Source: Candidatus Methanoperedentaceae archaeon
GTDB taxonomy: Archaea > Halobacteriota > Methanosarcinia > Methanosarcinales > Methanoperedenaceae
Reading direction: 5' to 3'
DNA length: 64,000 nt
Assembly: GCA_003104905.1 (NCBI GenBank)
Contig: PQAS01000054.1
Span: forward strand, 22,790 to 86,789
Within the stretch, counting starts at the first letter, position 1; each line of letters opens with the position of its first letter. Below are positions 17,904 through 26,789 of the stretch, piece after piece. Under the pieces are notes generated by a model. It did no database searches, was not told where the DNA came from, and worked only from the letters and a program-made list of their open reading frames with translations. A program made the position numbers and the translations under genes.

Positions 17904-17957
17904 GATGGACAGGTTGGGGAGTGGGGGTTAGTGTATATAAAAAATGACCTGCCCATC
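17904..17957 (+). repeat. hairpin repeat, copy 2
   Basis: Same 54-base layout and same orientation as copy 1, starting 141 bases downstream and ending 16 bases before the stop of the convergent TrmB-type gene. The mismatch in the stem is conserved in both copies. Confidence 0.75.
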
Positions 17958-17972
17958 GCAACCCTAACAATA

Positions 17973-18824
17973 TCATTGTTCTATATAAGAGTTACGATTT
18001 TTCTTCCCACAATACACTTCTGCATTATCCCATATCGTAAAAAACTTATCCCGCAGCTCATTTGCAAGTTTTGCATCCCTGATATTAACGACTGCAAAAA
18101 GTTCCTCAGGATTAAGTGGATTCAGCATCTGAAGCAATACATTTTCCCCGTCGATGATATCAAAAGGCGTTGCTGGAATAGTTGCAAGCCTGCAATTGAA
18201 TTCCTTTCCTATGTGTCTCATCATCTTCTTAATTATCGGTGAGTCTTCAAGCTTTTTGAAATCTACGTCATTATTAAGAATTACTTTAACCTCGACACCT
18301 TTTTTTATGGCATCATAAAGAGCGGTCATCATTTCAACATGATCCTCTTTCAATAGCTCTTTTCTTATTCTCTCGGAGGTCATTCTCGAAGCCATGAAGA
18401 ACAACAATTCTTTTCGAGCCCCTGATATGATCTCTTTAATAAGTTCATGGGATTCATTTCCAATGGCGACTGTCCAGAAGCTCTTTTCTGTTTTTCTCGA
18501 AACAACTCCTGAGAGTTCATTCGTAAGGTCACCTGCAAGAGACTGGATTTCCTGTGATGCCTGCCTTAATTCCTCCTGTTTTGCAGTTGAAAGACGCGTT
18601 AGCGCATTAGCAGGATCAACACAAACATATCGACGAGGTCTTGTATCCTGCGCTCTTACAAGATGTGCTTCTTCGAGGCTTGAAAGCACATTATATATAC
18701 GCCCCATGGGAATTTTTGCATTTTGCGCTATTTCATCAGCTTCGGCATCTCCGAGTTTTATAAGGGCAATATAAGCCTGTGATTCATAACTTGTAAGTCC
18801 GAGTTTCTTTAACTTCTCAATCAC
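17973..18824 (-). CDS. TrmB-family transcriptional regulator
   Basis: The N-terminal winged helix is typical of TrmB ('LGLTSYESQAYIALIKLG', 'IPMGRIYNVLSSLEE'), followed by a short coiled coil (about 78-105) and a phospholipase-D-like sensor domain. TrmB proteins respond to small ligands, often sugars. It starts at a GTG. It is divergent from the RND exporter genes and a perfect palindrome sits between them, so it probably controls both. The ligand is unknown. Confidence 0.85.
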   Translation of the reverse strand: MIEKLKKLGLTSYESQAYIALIKLGDAEADEIAQNAKIPMGRIYNVLSSLEEAHLVRAQDTRPRRYVCVDPANALTRLSTAKQEELRQASQEIQSLAGDLTNELSGVVSRKTEKSFWTVAIGNESHELIKEIISGARKELLFFMASRMTSERIRKELLKEDHVEMMTALYDAIKKGVEVKVILNNDVDFKKLEDSPIIKKMMRHIGKEFNCRLATIPATPFDIIDGENVLLQMLNPLNPEELFAVVNIRDAKLANELRDKFFTIWDNAEVYCGKKNRNSYIEQ

Positions 18825-18863
18825 ATGGGATTATTTACCATATTGATATATAAATGTTTTCAA

Positions 18864-18887
18864 TTAAACAACTGATGAGTTGTTTAA
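18864..18887. promoter_or_regulatory. perfect 24-bp palindrome, probable operator
   Basis: TTAAACAACT-GATG-AGTTGTTTAA lies between the divergent TrmB-type regulator (start 18824) and the exporter (start 18944). Ten-base arms without mismatch are well above chance. It overlaps the AT-rich promoter region, so binding would affect both directions. Confidence 0.7.
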
Positions 18888-18943
18888 AACGCAATGTTTT
18901 AAATACCTGCATTTACAAATAGAATTAAAATTCAGGTGACTAA

Positions 18944-20125
18944 ATGGCAGATTTCCTTCAAATCTATTTAACAAAACTTGCGCAAATACAAAAAGAGCAC
19001 ACCAAAATTTTAGCAATAGCAGTCATTCTTTTAACAATATTCCTGGGTATCGGCCTTCAGGACCTGACCATAAATTCGGACTTCAGAAAGGAAATGCCAA
19101 AAGGACTTCCCATCTTTAAACTTAACGACCGCATAACTGACAAATTCGGAGGACAGGACGCTGTCGTCATCGCAATAGAGCTTGATGATACTGTGGATTC
19201 AAAAAATGCCGTCAGGGATATTCGCGATCCAAGGGTGATACAGGCCATGATCCTCCTTGATGAAGATTTAAGGGGAGAAACAGGTGTAACAAGCATCAGT
19301 TCACCTGCAAGTTTTTTCAGGGGGCAAAAGGGGGTTACACCTGAAAATATTACACGAACGCTTCGCAGTAATCCCATGACAGACGGATTCTTCAGTAAGA
19401 ATTATAAGATGGCGCTTATGTTTGTGAATGCCGATATAGGAACGGGGGAAGAGCAGATACAGAATTTTAATAAGCTTATCGAGGAGCACATTATACATAC
19501 CCCAAGACCCACCGGTGTAAAATTTGGAATAACCGGGGCGCCAATTATCCGTATGACCATTTTTGATCTGTTAAAAAGAGATGCAGTTCTGACACTTATC
19601 GTCTCTGCTACCATAATTCTGCTCCTGCTATTTGTAATGGAGGGCTCATATACGCATGGCTTGCTGGTATTTGCTCCCCTGTCCCTGGGATTGATATGGA
19701 CAATGGGAACACTTGGCTGGCTCGGTATACCGCTATCTGTAGCGACAGTGGGTCTTTCCTCCATGATCCTGGGACTGGGAGTAGAATATGGGGTGTTCGT
19801 GTTAAGCAGGTATAAAGAAGAAAGGGCAAAGAACATAACCCAGCTTGATTCAATGAAGACAACTGTTTATGCGATCGGTACTGCTGTCATCGGTTCAGGA
19901 TTGACGACCATCGTTGGCTTTGGGGTGCTTTCATTTGCCACCGTTCCCATGATCCAGCATCTTGGACAGACTCTTGCCCTGGGAATAGCTTATTGCCTCC
20001 TTGCCGCCCTCTTTGTCAATCCTGTATTCATTCTTCTGGAAGAAGACTATGAATACTGGAATACGAACAGGAAGCTTGAAAAACTTTCCATAAAGAAAGA
20101 AGGACATTTGCAGAAGGTGAGGTAA
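18944..20125 (+). CDS. RND-superfamily exporter, first half
   Basis: This 393-residue protein has one N-terminal helix, an extracytoplasmic domain of about 170 residues and five C-terminal helices, that is half of a normal RND/MMPL protein. The helix-4 signature 'GLSSMILGLGVEYGVFVLSRYKEE' and 'GSGLTTIVGFGVLSF' are those of the MMPL/HpnN-like group. A second half follows after one base, so the working unit is probably a heterodimer. An 'aggtga' site precedes the ATG. Substrate unknown; hydrophobic compounds or lipids are typical. Confidence 0.85.
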   Translation: MADFLQIYLTKLAQIQKEHTKILAIAVILLTIFLGIGLQDLTINSDFRKEMPKGLPIFKLNDRITDKFGGQDAVVIAIELDDTVDSKNAVRDIRDPRVIQAMILLDEDLRGETGVTSISSPASFFRGQKGVTPENITRTLRSNPMTDGFFSKNYKMALMFVNADIGTGEEQIQNFNKLIEEHIIHTPRPTGVKFGITGAPIIRMTIFDLLKRDAVLTLIVSATIILLLLFVMEGSYTHGLLVFAPLSLGLIWTMGTLGWLGIPLSVATVGLSSMILGLGVEYGVFVLSRYKEERAKNITQLDSMKTTVYAIGTAVIGSGLTTIVGFGVLSFATVPMIQHLGQTLALGIAYCLLAALFVNPVFILLEEDYEYWNTNRKLEKLSIKKEGHLQKVR

Positions 20126-20126
20126 G

Positions 20127-21311
20127 ATGATTAAACCTCTTGAAAAATATTCCCACATCATTACCAGACACCCTTTAATTGTGCTTGTTATCATGCTTCT
20201 GGTCTCCGCTTATGCCATCCAGATGATAGGCACGATCGAAACAAAAAAATCCGATATGAAATCAATGCTTCCCAGGGATGTGGATTCAATAACCACATTG
20301 AACAGCATTGAAAATGAATTCGGAAGCACCAACTTTGCTTTATTCGCTGTGGAGATAGATCCTTCTTATAATGGATCCGATGAAGTACGCGATGTCCGTG
20401 ACCCGCGGGTTTTACTCTATTTGAACCAGCTTTCAGAGCTTGCGGCACATACTGATAATGTTATTGAGGTAACAAGCGCGGCAACTGTCCTTAAAAGCAT
20501 TAATCAAGGACATATCCCCCAGTCCGAAAGGGAAGTAGAGGAACTGGCAGGCAAGAACGGCCTGCTTGACAATTATATCAGCAAGGATTTTGCTATGGCT
20601 CTTGTAAGGATACAAACTACCGATGATGTAGATCTCAAACAACTTGAAAATGAGCTTGATAAGATAATAAATGAACTATCCCCGCCGCCCGGAATACAAA
20701 CAACTGTCGGGGGTGCCGCAATGGAAGGAGTAGTCATGGAGAAGAATATCGGGCCTGATATGGCAAAGACTTCCCTGTATTCTCTAATTGGAATATTGGT
20801 AATTATTCTTGTGCTATTTCGTTCCATAAAATATGGGTTCACTCCTATGACAACAATAATATTCGGAACGCTCTGGGCAATGGGATATGTGGGATTTATC
20901 GGGATGGGTATGAGTTCCCAGACTTCCGGTGTATTATCAATGATAATGGGCATCGGAATTGATTTCGGGATACAGGTTGTAACACGGTACAGGTTTGAAC
21001 TGGAAAATATCCCGGGTTTGAAAGAAAGCCATCCGAATATGGATCTTGGGCCGAAGGATGCCATGGCAGTGACCTTGAACAACGTAATAATCCCCATGCT
21101 GACAACAACACTTGCCGCGCTGATAGGCTTCCAGGCAATGTCTCTTGGAAAACTTACATTCCTTGGTGATATGGGAACGATTATGAGCTATGGTGTGGCC
21201 GCGAGTATGGTCGCTGCCATAACAATAGTTCCCGCCCTTGTGATAATAATAGATACAACTGATATCAGGAAACATATGAAATTTATAAAAAGATTTGAGG
21301 TACGAAAATGA
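20127..21311 (+). CDS. RND-superfamily exporter, second half
   Basis: It has the same architecture as the preceding gene: one helix, an extracytoplasmic loop and five helices, with 'LSMIMGIGIDFGIQVVTRYRFE' at the conserved helix and 'TTTLAALIGFQAMSLG' after it. The two halves are diverged copies. The stop overlaps the start of the CARDB-like gene by four bases (ATGA), indicating a coupled three-gene operon. Confidence 0.85.
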   Translation: MIKPLEKYSHIITRHPLIVLVIMLLVSAYAIQMIGTIETKKSDMKSMLPRDVDSITTLNSIENEFGSTNFALFAVEIDPSYNGSDEVRDVRDPRVLLYLNQLSELAAHTDNVIEVTSAATVLKSINQGHIPQSEREVEELAGKNGLLDNYISKDFAMALVRIQTTDDVDLKQLENELDKIINELSPPPGIQTTVGGAAMEGVVMEKNIGPDMAKTSLYSLIGILVIILVLFRSIKYGFTPMTTIIFGTLWAMGYVGFIGMGMSSQTSGVLSMIMGIGIDFGIQVVTRYRFELENIPGLKESHPNMDLGPKDAMAVTLNNVIIPMLTTTLAALIGFQAMSLGKLTFLGDMGTIMSYGVAASMVAAITIVPALVIIIDTTDIRKHMKFIKRFEVRK

Positions 21312-22549
21312 ATAGAATGTCAAAACAGATTGCAGTAGCTGGAATAGTTTTCGGGCTATTGCTGATGATAGTTAACCCTGTTTCTTCCGCTCCGCTTACA
21401 GGCGCTCAGGGAAGCAGGATACAGGCAAATTTTTTGAACCAGGATCCTGATCCTGCGGACGCGGGAAAAGATGTGGAATTAAGATGGCAGATAATAAACA
21501 CTATACCTGGAACCATTGAGGTCTTGAAATTCCACCTGGATGCCGATTACCCGTTCTTGTTTGATGCCGGAGATTCTCCTGATAAGGATCTCGGGGCGTC
21601 TGTGGGAACAAATGATAACAAATTGTATTATGTGCTGCGTTATAAATTAAGAGTTGCGGATAATGCACTCAAAGGAACATATACCGTTACCCTCAACTGG
21701 AATACGGGAGACGGCATGACGCAGAAAGAGTTCCCCATCTATATCGACCCCAAGAGAGCCGATTTCGTGGTTGGGGCGCTTGTGACCTCCCCTGAAAAGA
21801 TCATAGCTGATACCAAGGAAGCGAAATTATCAGTAAATATTGATAATATCGGAAAGGGCAATGCAGAGAACGTCAAGGTTAAACTATTGTTACCTTCGGG
21901 TTTCAAGCCCACATACAGCTATTCGGATGAGGACAGCCCGGGCATTATCCAGAAGGGTACAAGCAAGACCGCGAATTTCTATGTTGATGTTGATGAAAAT
22001 ATCAGGGAAGGGGAATACAAAGCACAGATGGAGATCACTTACAGGGATGAAAATGATGAGAACAATACCTATAACACAAAAACCCTTGACCTCATCATAC
22101 CCATCAAACCTGCCCCGTATCTGGTAATAGAATCGATAAATACCACACCCAGGAACCTTGTGCCTGGAAGTAAAGCGGATTTCAGGATCAATGTCAAGAA
22201 TACGGGTAATGAGAAAGCAGATTCCGTATCTCTGCGGGTATTTAAGGATGCATCGCAGCCATTTGAATTCGATGAGAAGTCGGATTTCATAGGTAAACTT
22301 GAAAAGGGCGACAGCGGCGATGCCGTTTTGCGCGTGACAATCGATCCGAATGCTGCGGCCAAGAAATATCTTCTGGATGTAGAATTAAGGGGCATCGATG
22401 AGAAGAACAACGTGGTCATATTCAGGCGCACTGTTCCCATAACCGTCAATCCCGCGACTCGCAGCCTTCCAGCAGTGGGAATTTTCGGTTCCATTATTTC
22501 CATAATCGCAATTGCTGGATTTTATCTGAGGATGAAAAGGAATTTATAG
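21308..22549 (+). CDS. secreted CARDB/S-layer-like protein with C-terminal membrane anchor
   Basis: A signal peptide (about residues 1-30) is followed by at least two CARDB-like beta-sandwich repeats ('KLSVNIDNIGKGNAENVKVKLLLPSG' and 'DFRINVKNTGNEKADSVSLRVFKD' patterns) and a single C-terminal helix with a basic tail. It resembles archaeal 'S-layer domain' proteins that accompany RND exporters. It may act as an extracytoplasmic adaptor for the split exporter. It is the third gene of the operon, coupled to the second half. Confidence 0.75.
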   Translation: MNRMSKQIAVAGIVFGLLLMIVNPVSSAPLTGAQGSRIQANFLNQDPDPADAGKDVELRWQIINTIPGTIEVLKFHLDADYPFLFDAGDSPDKDLGASVGTNDNKLYYVLRYKLRVADNALKGTYTVTLNWNTGDGMTQKEFPIYIDPKRADFVVGALVTSPEKIIADTKEAKLSVNIDNIGKGNAENVKVKLLLPSGFKPTYSYSDEDSPGIIQKGTSKTANFYVDVDENIREGEYKAQMEITYRDENDENNTYNTKTLDLIIPIKPAPYLVIESINTTPRNLVPGSKADFRINVKNTGNEKADSVSLRVFKDASQPFEFDEKSDFIGKLEKGDSGDAVLRVTIDPNAAAKKYLLDVELRGIDEKNNVVIFRRTVPITVNPATRSLPAVGIFGSIISIIAIAGFYLRMKRNL

Positions 22550-22605
22550 AATTCTTTTTCATCATCTCTCATTTTTTCTCAATTAGTTATTAAAAAGAAT
22601 TTGAG

Positions 22606-22677
22606 CGCCCCGGCCGGGAATTGAACCCGGGTCTTAAGATCCGCAATCTCAAAGGATATCCGCTACCCCATCGGGGC
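22606..22677 (-). tRNA. tRNA-Arg, anticodon GCG
   Basis: A complete cloverleaf can be drawn on the minus strand: acceptor GCCCCGA/CCGGGGC (one A.C mismatch at the base of the stem), a D-arm with AGCGGATA, a five-pair anticodon stem, loop TTGCGGA with anticodon GCG at 22642-22644, and T-arm CCGGG-TTCAATT-CCCGG. No intron and no encoded CCA are seen. Confidence 0.88.
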
Positions 22678-22704
22678 TCTGACCCCACATTCCTTTTTGA
22701 CATA

Positions 22705-23160
22705 TTAAAGGTTATTGAGATTTCTTTTTTCAAGTTCAAGCAATCTGGTTTTTATATCTATTCCTTCCGAATACCCGCCGATGCCTTTTTTTGCCACGAC
22801 CCTGTGGCAGGGAATAATTATAGGGACGGGATTTCTTCCGAGAGCATTTCCCACTGCCCGGTATGCCCTGCTGCCTATTTTTTCCGCCAGTTCCGAATAG
22901 GTGATCGTCTTACCGTATTTGATCTTTCTTGTTTGGGTAAGCACTTTTTGCTCAAAGGGGGATAGATGGGATAAGTCCACATCAGATGAAAAATCGGTTT
23001 GTCTGCCATTAAAATAGTTTTCTAATTCGAAAGCAGCTTCATTTGTCTTTTTTTCTTTAAGCTCTTTTCCCGGTCGGACGAACCTGATTGAATGCAATTT
23101 TGTATGAAATTCTATTACGATATAACGATCAAGTACTTTTGAATAAATTACATCTATCAT
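22705..23160 (-). CDS. ogt: methylated-DNA--protein-cysteine methyltransferase
   Basis: The active-site motif IPCHRV is near residue 118, preceded by the helix-turn-helix and arginine finger ('AYRAVGNALGRNP'). The protein removes alkyl groups from O6-alkylguanine in a single-turnover reaction. I choose ATG 23160, four bases after the acdB stop; a TTG at 23175 would overlap acdB. It is the last gene of the gdh-acdA-acdB-ogt run. Confidence 0.92.
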   Translation of the reverse strand: MIDVIYSKVLDRYIVIEFHTKLHSIRFVRPGKELKEKKTNEAAFELENYFNGRQTDFSSDVDLSHLSPFEQKVLTQTRKIKYGKTITYSELAEKIGSRAYRAVGNALGRNPVPIIIPCHRVVAKKGIGGYSEGIDIKTRLLELEKRNLNNL

Positions 23161-23164
23161 AAAA

Positions 23165-23812
23165 CTATTCTTCAATCATCGCTCTTGCATCTACTGCTAT
23201 AGCTCCTGTTTCATTTACTATCAGGGGATTTATATCAAGCTCGATTATGTTTTCCTTTTCCGCCATCTGGGAAACAGAAACAAGAACATTGGCTATCGCC
23301 TCAATATTCGCAGGTTTCCTTCCCCTGATACCTTTAAGTATAGGATATCCCCTTATCTGCGATATCATATCAAGAGCTTCAGTTTTTTCGATGGGCACGA
23401 CCCTGAATGATACATCTTTATAAACTTCAACGAAAATCCCGCCAATACCGAACATCAGCGCATGACCGAACTGCGCATCTTTTTTGAGGCCAATGATTAA
23501 CTCATGACCCTGGGGCGCCATCTGCTGGACAAGAATCCCTTCGATCCTTGCAAGAGGCGCTGCTTTTTTGATTTGTGATATGATCCTGTCGTAAGTGGTC
23601 CTTGCCTCATGAGCACCCACATTTAGAACTACGCCGCCCACATCGCTTTTATGCGAAATATCAGGTGATGATATTTTCATAGCCACAGGCGTTCCTATCT
23701 GTGATGCTATTGCATATGCTTCAACAGGGCTATTAGCAATACTCTCTCTGGTAACAGGTATCCCGTATTTCATAAGGAGCTTTTTTACCTCAGGTTCCGT
23801 AAGAATTTTCAT
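23165..23812 (-). CDS. acdB: ADP-forming acyl-CoA synthetase, beta subunit
   Basis: The chain is an ATP-grasp domain: 'GTPVAMKISSPDISHKSDVGGVVLNV', 'GILVQQMAPQGHELIIGLKKD', 'GIGGIFVEVYKDVSFRVVPI' and 'ELDINPLIV'. With the alpha subunit it makes ATP from acyl-CoA, phosphate and ADP. Its 216 residues are normal for a separate beta subunit. ATG 23812 is chosen over a TTG at 23818. It starts 11 bases after acdA. Confidence 0.9.
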   Translation of the reverse strand: MKILTEPEVKKLLMKYGIPVTRESIANSPVEAYAIASQIGTPVAMKISSPDISHKSDVGGVVLNVGAHEARTTYDRIISQIKKAAPLARIEGILVQQMAPQGHELIIGLKKDAQFGHALMFGIGGIFVEVYKDVSFRVVPIEKTEALDMISQIRGYPILKGIRGRKPANIEAIANVLVSVSQMAEKENIIELDINPLIVNETGAIAVDARAMIEE

Positions 23813-23823
23813 AATCAATCCCC

Positions 23824-25212
23824 TTAATTTGCCTTCCGGATCTTGACTTTTTCCAGGAATTCACTGTGCTTGATAAGGGCGGAAAGAGCCTTTACGGCTC
23901 TCTCAGGGACAGGATAGTTGGGGATACATCCGCTCTTTAAAAGATCCACCCCTTCTTCTGTCCCGAGGCCGCCCATCCAGCATGCGATTATGGGTTTTTT
24001 TCCTTTTTCCCGGTCACATTTTTGTTTCATTTCCACCACTGCTTCAGCCGGAGGCATTGCGTTTGATATCATAGTATGGACATAGATAACGATAATGGCG
24101 TCCACATTTGGATCATCATGAAGCGCCTTAATAGAATCATTATAAATTTTGAATGAAACTGTTCCTGCCGTATCGATCGGATTTGAAAACGATGCAAATT
24201 CCGGGATGACTTTTCTTATTTTTTCCCTGGTTTCTTCTGTCAGGTCTGTAATATTTATCCCCTGCTTCTCACATTCATCAGCAGCAACAATTGATGCTCC
24301 GCCGCCATTTGAAAAGATTGCAACGTTATTTCCCCGGGGTAGAGGCTGGCATGAAAAAGCAAGAGCAGCATCAAAAAGTTCATCGATCGTATCCACCCTC
24401 AATATTCCCGCCTGATTGAAAGCCGCTGAATAAACCTCATCCGAACCAGCAATGGAGCCGGTGTGTGAAAAAACCGCTTTTGCTCCGCGACTTGACCTTC
24501 CGGTCTTGATAGCGACTATAGGCTTGCTGATATTCCTGGCGGCATCAAGGAACTTCCTTCCCCGCTTGATACCTTCAATATACATGGCTATGACGCCAGT
24601 TGAAGGATCATTGCTTAAGTATTCGATAAAGTCAACATCATCAGTCTGGGCTTTGTTGCCAGTACTTATCACTTTACACAAACCCAGTTCAGTACCGATA
24701 GTCCACTCGGCAAGTGCAAGGCCAAGCGATCCGCTCTGGGTTATGAAAGAAATATATCCGGGTCTTGGAAGCCTTCCGATAATGCTTGCATTAAGTCTTG
24801 CGCGCTCATTTACGATACCGAGGGTATTGGGTCCTATCATTGCCATACCGTATTTTCTTGCGATGGATACAAGTTCAATTTCACCGCTTTCATTTCCGGC
24901 TTCGCTAAAGCCTGCAGTTATCACCACAAGTCCTTTTACCTTCTTCTTTCCACATTCTTCCACGATGGAATGCACGATCGCATAAGGAACGACCACCACC
25001 GCCATTTCTACAGTTCCGGGAATATCAAGAACAGATGGATATGAATCAAGTCCCTGGACGATAGGTTCCTTTGGATTGACAGGGTAGATCTTTCCCTGGA
25101 AGCCGCTTAGCAGGTTCTTGAGTATCCTGCCTCCCCATTTTATTTCATTGTTTGATGCACCAATTACCGCCACTGACTCCGGTTCAAATATGGAAGAGAG
25201 CATTACATCCAT
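23824..25212 (-). CDS. acdA: ADP-forming acyl-CoA synthetase, alpha subunit
   Basis: A CoA-binding Rossmann domain leads ('VAVIGASNNEIKWGGRILKNLL'), followed by ligase domains with the phosphohistidine region 'FSHTGSIAGSDEVY' and 'FITQSGSLGLALAEW'. This is the alpha part of the acetyl/acyl-CoA synthetase used for substrate-level phosphorylation. It overlaps the end of the dehydrogenase gene upstream by ten bases; a start at 25203 would reduce this. Acyl preference is unknown. Confidence 0.9.
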   Translation of the reverse strand: MDVMLSSIFEPESVAVIGASNNEIKWGGRILKNLLSGFQGKIYPVNPKEPIVQGLDSYPSVLDIPGTVEMAVVVVPYAIVHSIVEECGKKKVKGLVVITAGFSEAGNESGEIELVSIARKYGMAMIGPNTLGIVNERARLNASIIGRLPRPGYISFITQSGSLGLALAEWTIGTELGLCKVISTGNKAQTDDVDFIEYLSNDPSTGVIAMYIEGIKRGRKFLDAARNISKPIVAIKTGRSSRGAKAVFSHTGSIAGSDEVYSAAFNQAGILRVDTIDELFDAALAFSCQPLPRGNNVAIFSNGGGASIVAADECEKQGINITDLTEETREKIRKVIPEFASFSNPIDTAGTVSFKIYNDSIKALHDDPNVDAIIVIYVHTMISNAMPPAEAVVEMKQKCDREKGKKPIIACWMGGLGTEEGVDLLKSGCIPNYPVPERAVKALSALIKHSEFLEKVKIRKAN

Positions 25213-26312
25213 TCCCTGTATTTCATCGCACGCATGACGCGTTGTTTTGCGATCGCCACAGCAGTATCACGAGGGTACGTTTTATCCCCATAGACTTTGT
25301 CCAGGAGCTCTTTTGTATTCCTCCTGATTGTCGTTTTTATCCTGTCCAGTGCAACTGACTCCGTTCCGCCGTGATACTCGACCGAAGCCGTTATGACACC
25401 TCCTGCATTAGCTACAAAATCAGGAACAATAAGGATACCCCTGTCATGGAGCAGCCTTTCTGCACTTTCGGTTATGGGAATATTTGCACCTTCGATTATC
25501 AATTTTGCATCAACTACATCCGAATTTGCATCGCTTATAACATCTGGCCTGGCTGCAGGAATAAGGATATCCGTATTGATCATCAAAAGATCCGTTGTTT
25601 TCAAAACTTCCCCATCTTTGTAATTTATTACTGAACCCATGGATTCCTTAATGCGTATCAACTCTTCGATATTAATGCCACTGGAATTATATATCGTGCC
25701 TTTTGAGTCGCTTGCAGCTATAAGTATTGCACCTTCCTCGGCAAGATAACGAGCTGCAGGTTTTCCCACGTTGCCAAATCCCTCTATAGTGACCCGGGCT
25801 CCATTAAGATCAAGATTGATGTATTCTTTCGCCACATCGGCGCATTGCGCTACCCCGTATCCGGTTGCACCCATCTCATCAAGCGGGAGACCTCCAAGTT
25901 CTCTTGGAAGGCCGACAGCGCGGGCGGTTTCATCATAAACATAGGCCATGCTTGATTCATCCGTACCCATGTCCGGCCCAGGAATGTATTCCAGGAGATT
26001 TTTTATCCCTCGGGCAAAGGTCCTTATCACCTGTTCCTTGTTCACGATCTTCGGGTCGGCGATGATCCCGGATTTTCCGCCGCCATGAGGCAGACCTGCC
26101 ATGACATTTTTATAGGTCATTGCACGGGCAAGCCTTCTTACCTCATTCAGGGTCACATCGGGAGCCATTCTCACTCCCCCGATAGCAGGACCTGCCGCAA
26201 CGTTATCCACTACGACAATGGCTTTCATTTTTGTTCGAGGTTCGTATAAATGAATTATTTTTTCAGGGCCTATTTCATCTGTTATTTCGAATATTTTTTC
26301 ATACATTTCCAT
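25203..26312 (-). CDS. Glu/Leu/Phe/Val dehydrogenase
   Basis: The family signature 'LPHGGGKSGI' with catalytic lysine, 'GPDMGTDESSMAYVYDE', and a Rossmann domain ('VTIEGFGNVGKPAARYLAEEGA') are present. At 369 residues it is shorter than typical glutamate dehydrogenases (about 415) and closer to leucine/phenylalanine dehydrogenases, so the substrate is open. It overlaps acdA, suggesting that deaminated amino acids are processed to acyl-CoA and then used to make ATP, although the keto acid oxidoreductase is not here. Confidence 0.85.
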   Translation of the reverse strand: MEMYEKIFEITDEIGPEKIIHLYEPRTKMKAIVVVDNVAAGPAIGGVRMAPDVTLNEVRRLARAMTYKNVMAGLPHGGGKSGIIADPKIVNKEQVIRTFARGIKNLLEYIPGPDMGTDESSMAYVYDETARAVGLPRELGGLPLDEMGATGYGVAQCADVAKEYINLDLNGARVTIEGFGNVGKPAARYLAEEGAILIAASDSKGTIYNSSGINIEELIRIKESMGSVINYKDGEVLKTTDLLMINTDILIPAARPDVISDANSDVVDAKLIIEGANIPITESAERLLHDRGILIVPDFVANAGGVITASVEYHGGTESVALDRIKTTIRRNTKELLDKVYGDKTYPRDTAVAIAKQRVMRAMKYREWM

Positions 26313-26512
26313 GGTTTTCCTCTCCCTGTCTATATATTAACTTGTCCGGAATACAAATTAAGATTGTGGTACTTTATAAGTTTTTATGCATGCTCACAAT
26401 GAAAATGATTATTATTATTTTTTTATTGCGATACATTTAATATTTGAAACGATAATTGTATTTCAATAATTCATTGGTAGATAAAAATAATTTTATCTCA
26501 GGATATGATATT

Positions 26513-26662
26513 ATGAAATATGTCCATGTTCAATCAGTACTCCCCCAGGAAGATATAATCGCTTTGAAAGAAAAATCCGGCGAGACTTCAGTTAAAGAAG
26601 CCATTGTCAAGGCAGTCTACCACTATTTAAAATGTGATTTGGTCAACAAAGATGAAGAATGA
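26513..26662 (+). CDS. small DUF5371-like protein
   Basis: The 49-residue protein 'MKYVHVQSVLPQEDI...' resembles a small family found in Methanosarcinales: a short strand, then 'ALKEKSGETSVKEAIVKAVYHYL', a ribbon-helix-helix-like helical part. An 'agga' site lies upstream of ATG 26513; the frame extends further upstream but without a likely start. Function unknown; the fold could bind DNA. It is divergent from the dehydrogenase. Confidence 0.6.
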   Translation: MKYVHVQSVLPQEDIIALKEKSGETSVKEAIVKAVYHYLKCDLVNKDEE

Positions 26663-26789
26663 AAATGGGCCATGTATAGAGGCCTGCCCTGAATGCGGGA
26701 AGCCAATATGTCCAAAATGCAGCCGGCATAATGTCATCCGATTATCCGGTGTAATGAATGAAATCCAGGATGATAAACATTTAACCTGA
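26652..26789 (+). CDS. 45-residue zinc-ribbon miniprotein
   Basis: This short frame overlaps the end of the preceding gene by 11 bases in another frame. It encodes five cysteines in 'CIEACPECGKPICPKC' (residues 8-23), a zinc-knuckle pattern, and an otherwise hydrophilic chain. The overlap and the two paired CxxC motifs argue for a real, coupled gene. It overlaps the 3' end of mdh by nine bases on the other strand. Confidence 0.5.
   Translation: MKNENGPCIEACPECGKPICPKCSRHNVIRLSGVMNEIQDDKHLT

Noticed and set aside
17763..17957. Two identical 29-base stretches as a CRISPR array
   Set aside because: Only two copies, separated by 112 bases, each with its own partner arm forming a hairpin. No regular spacers and no cas genes nearby.
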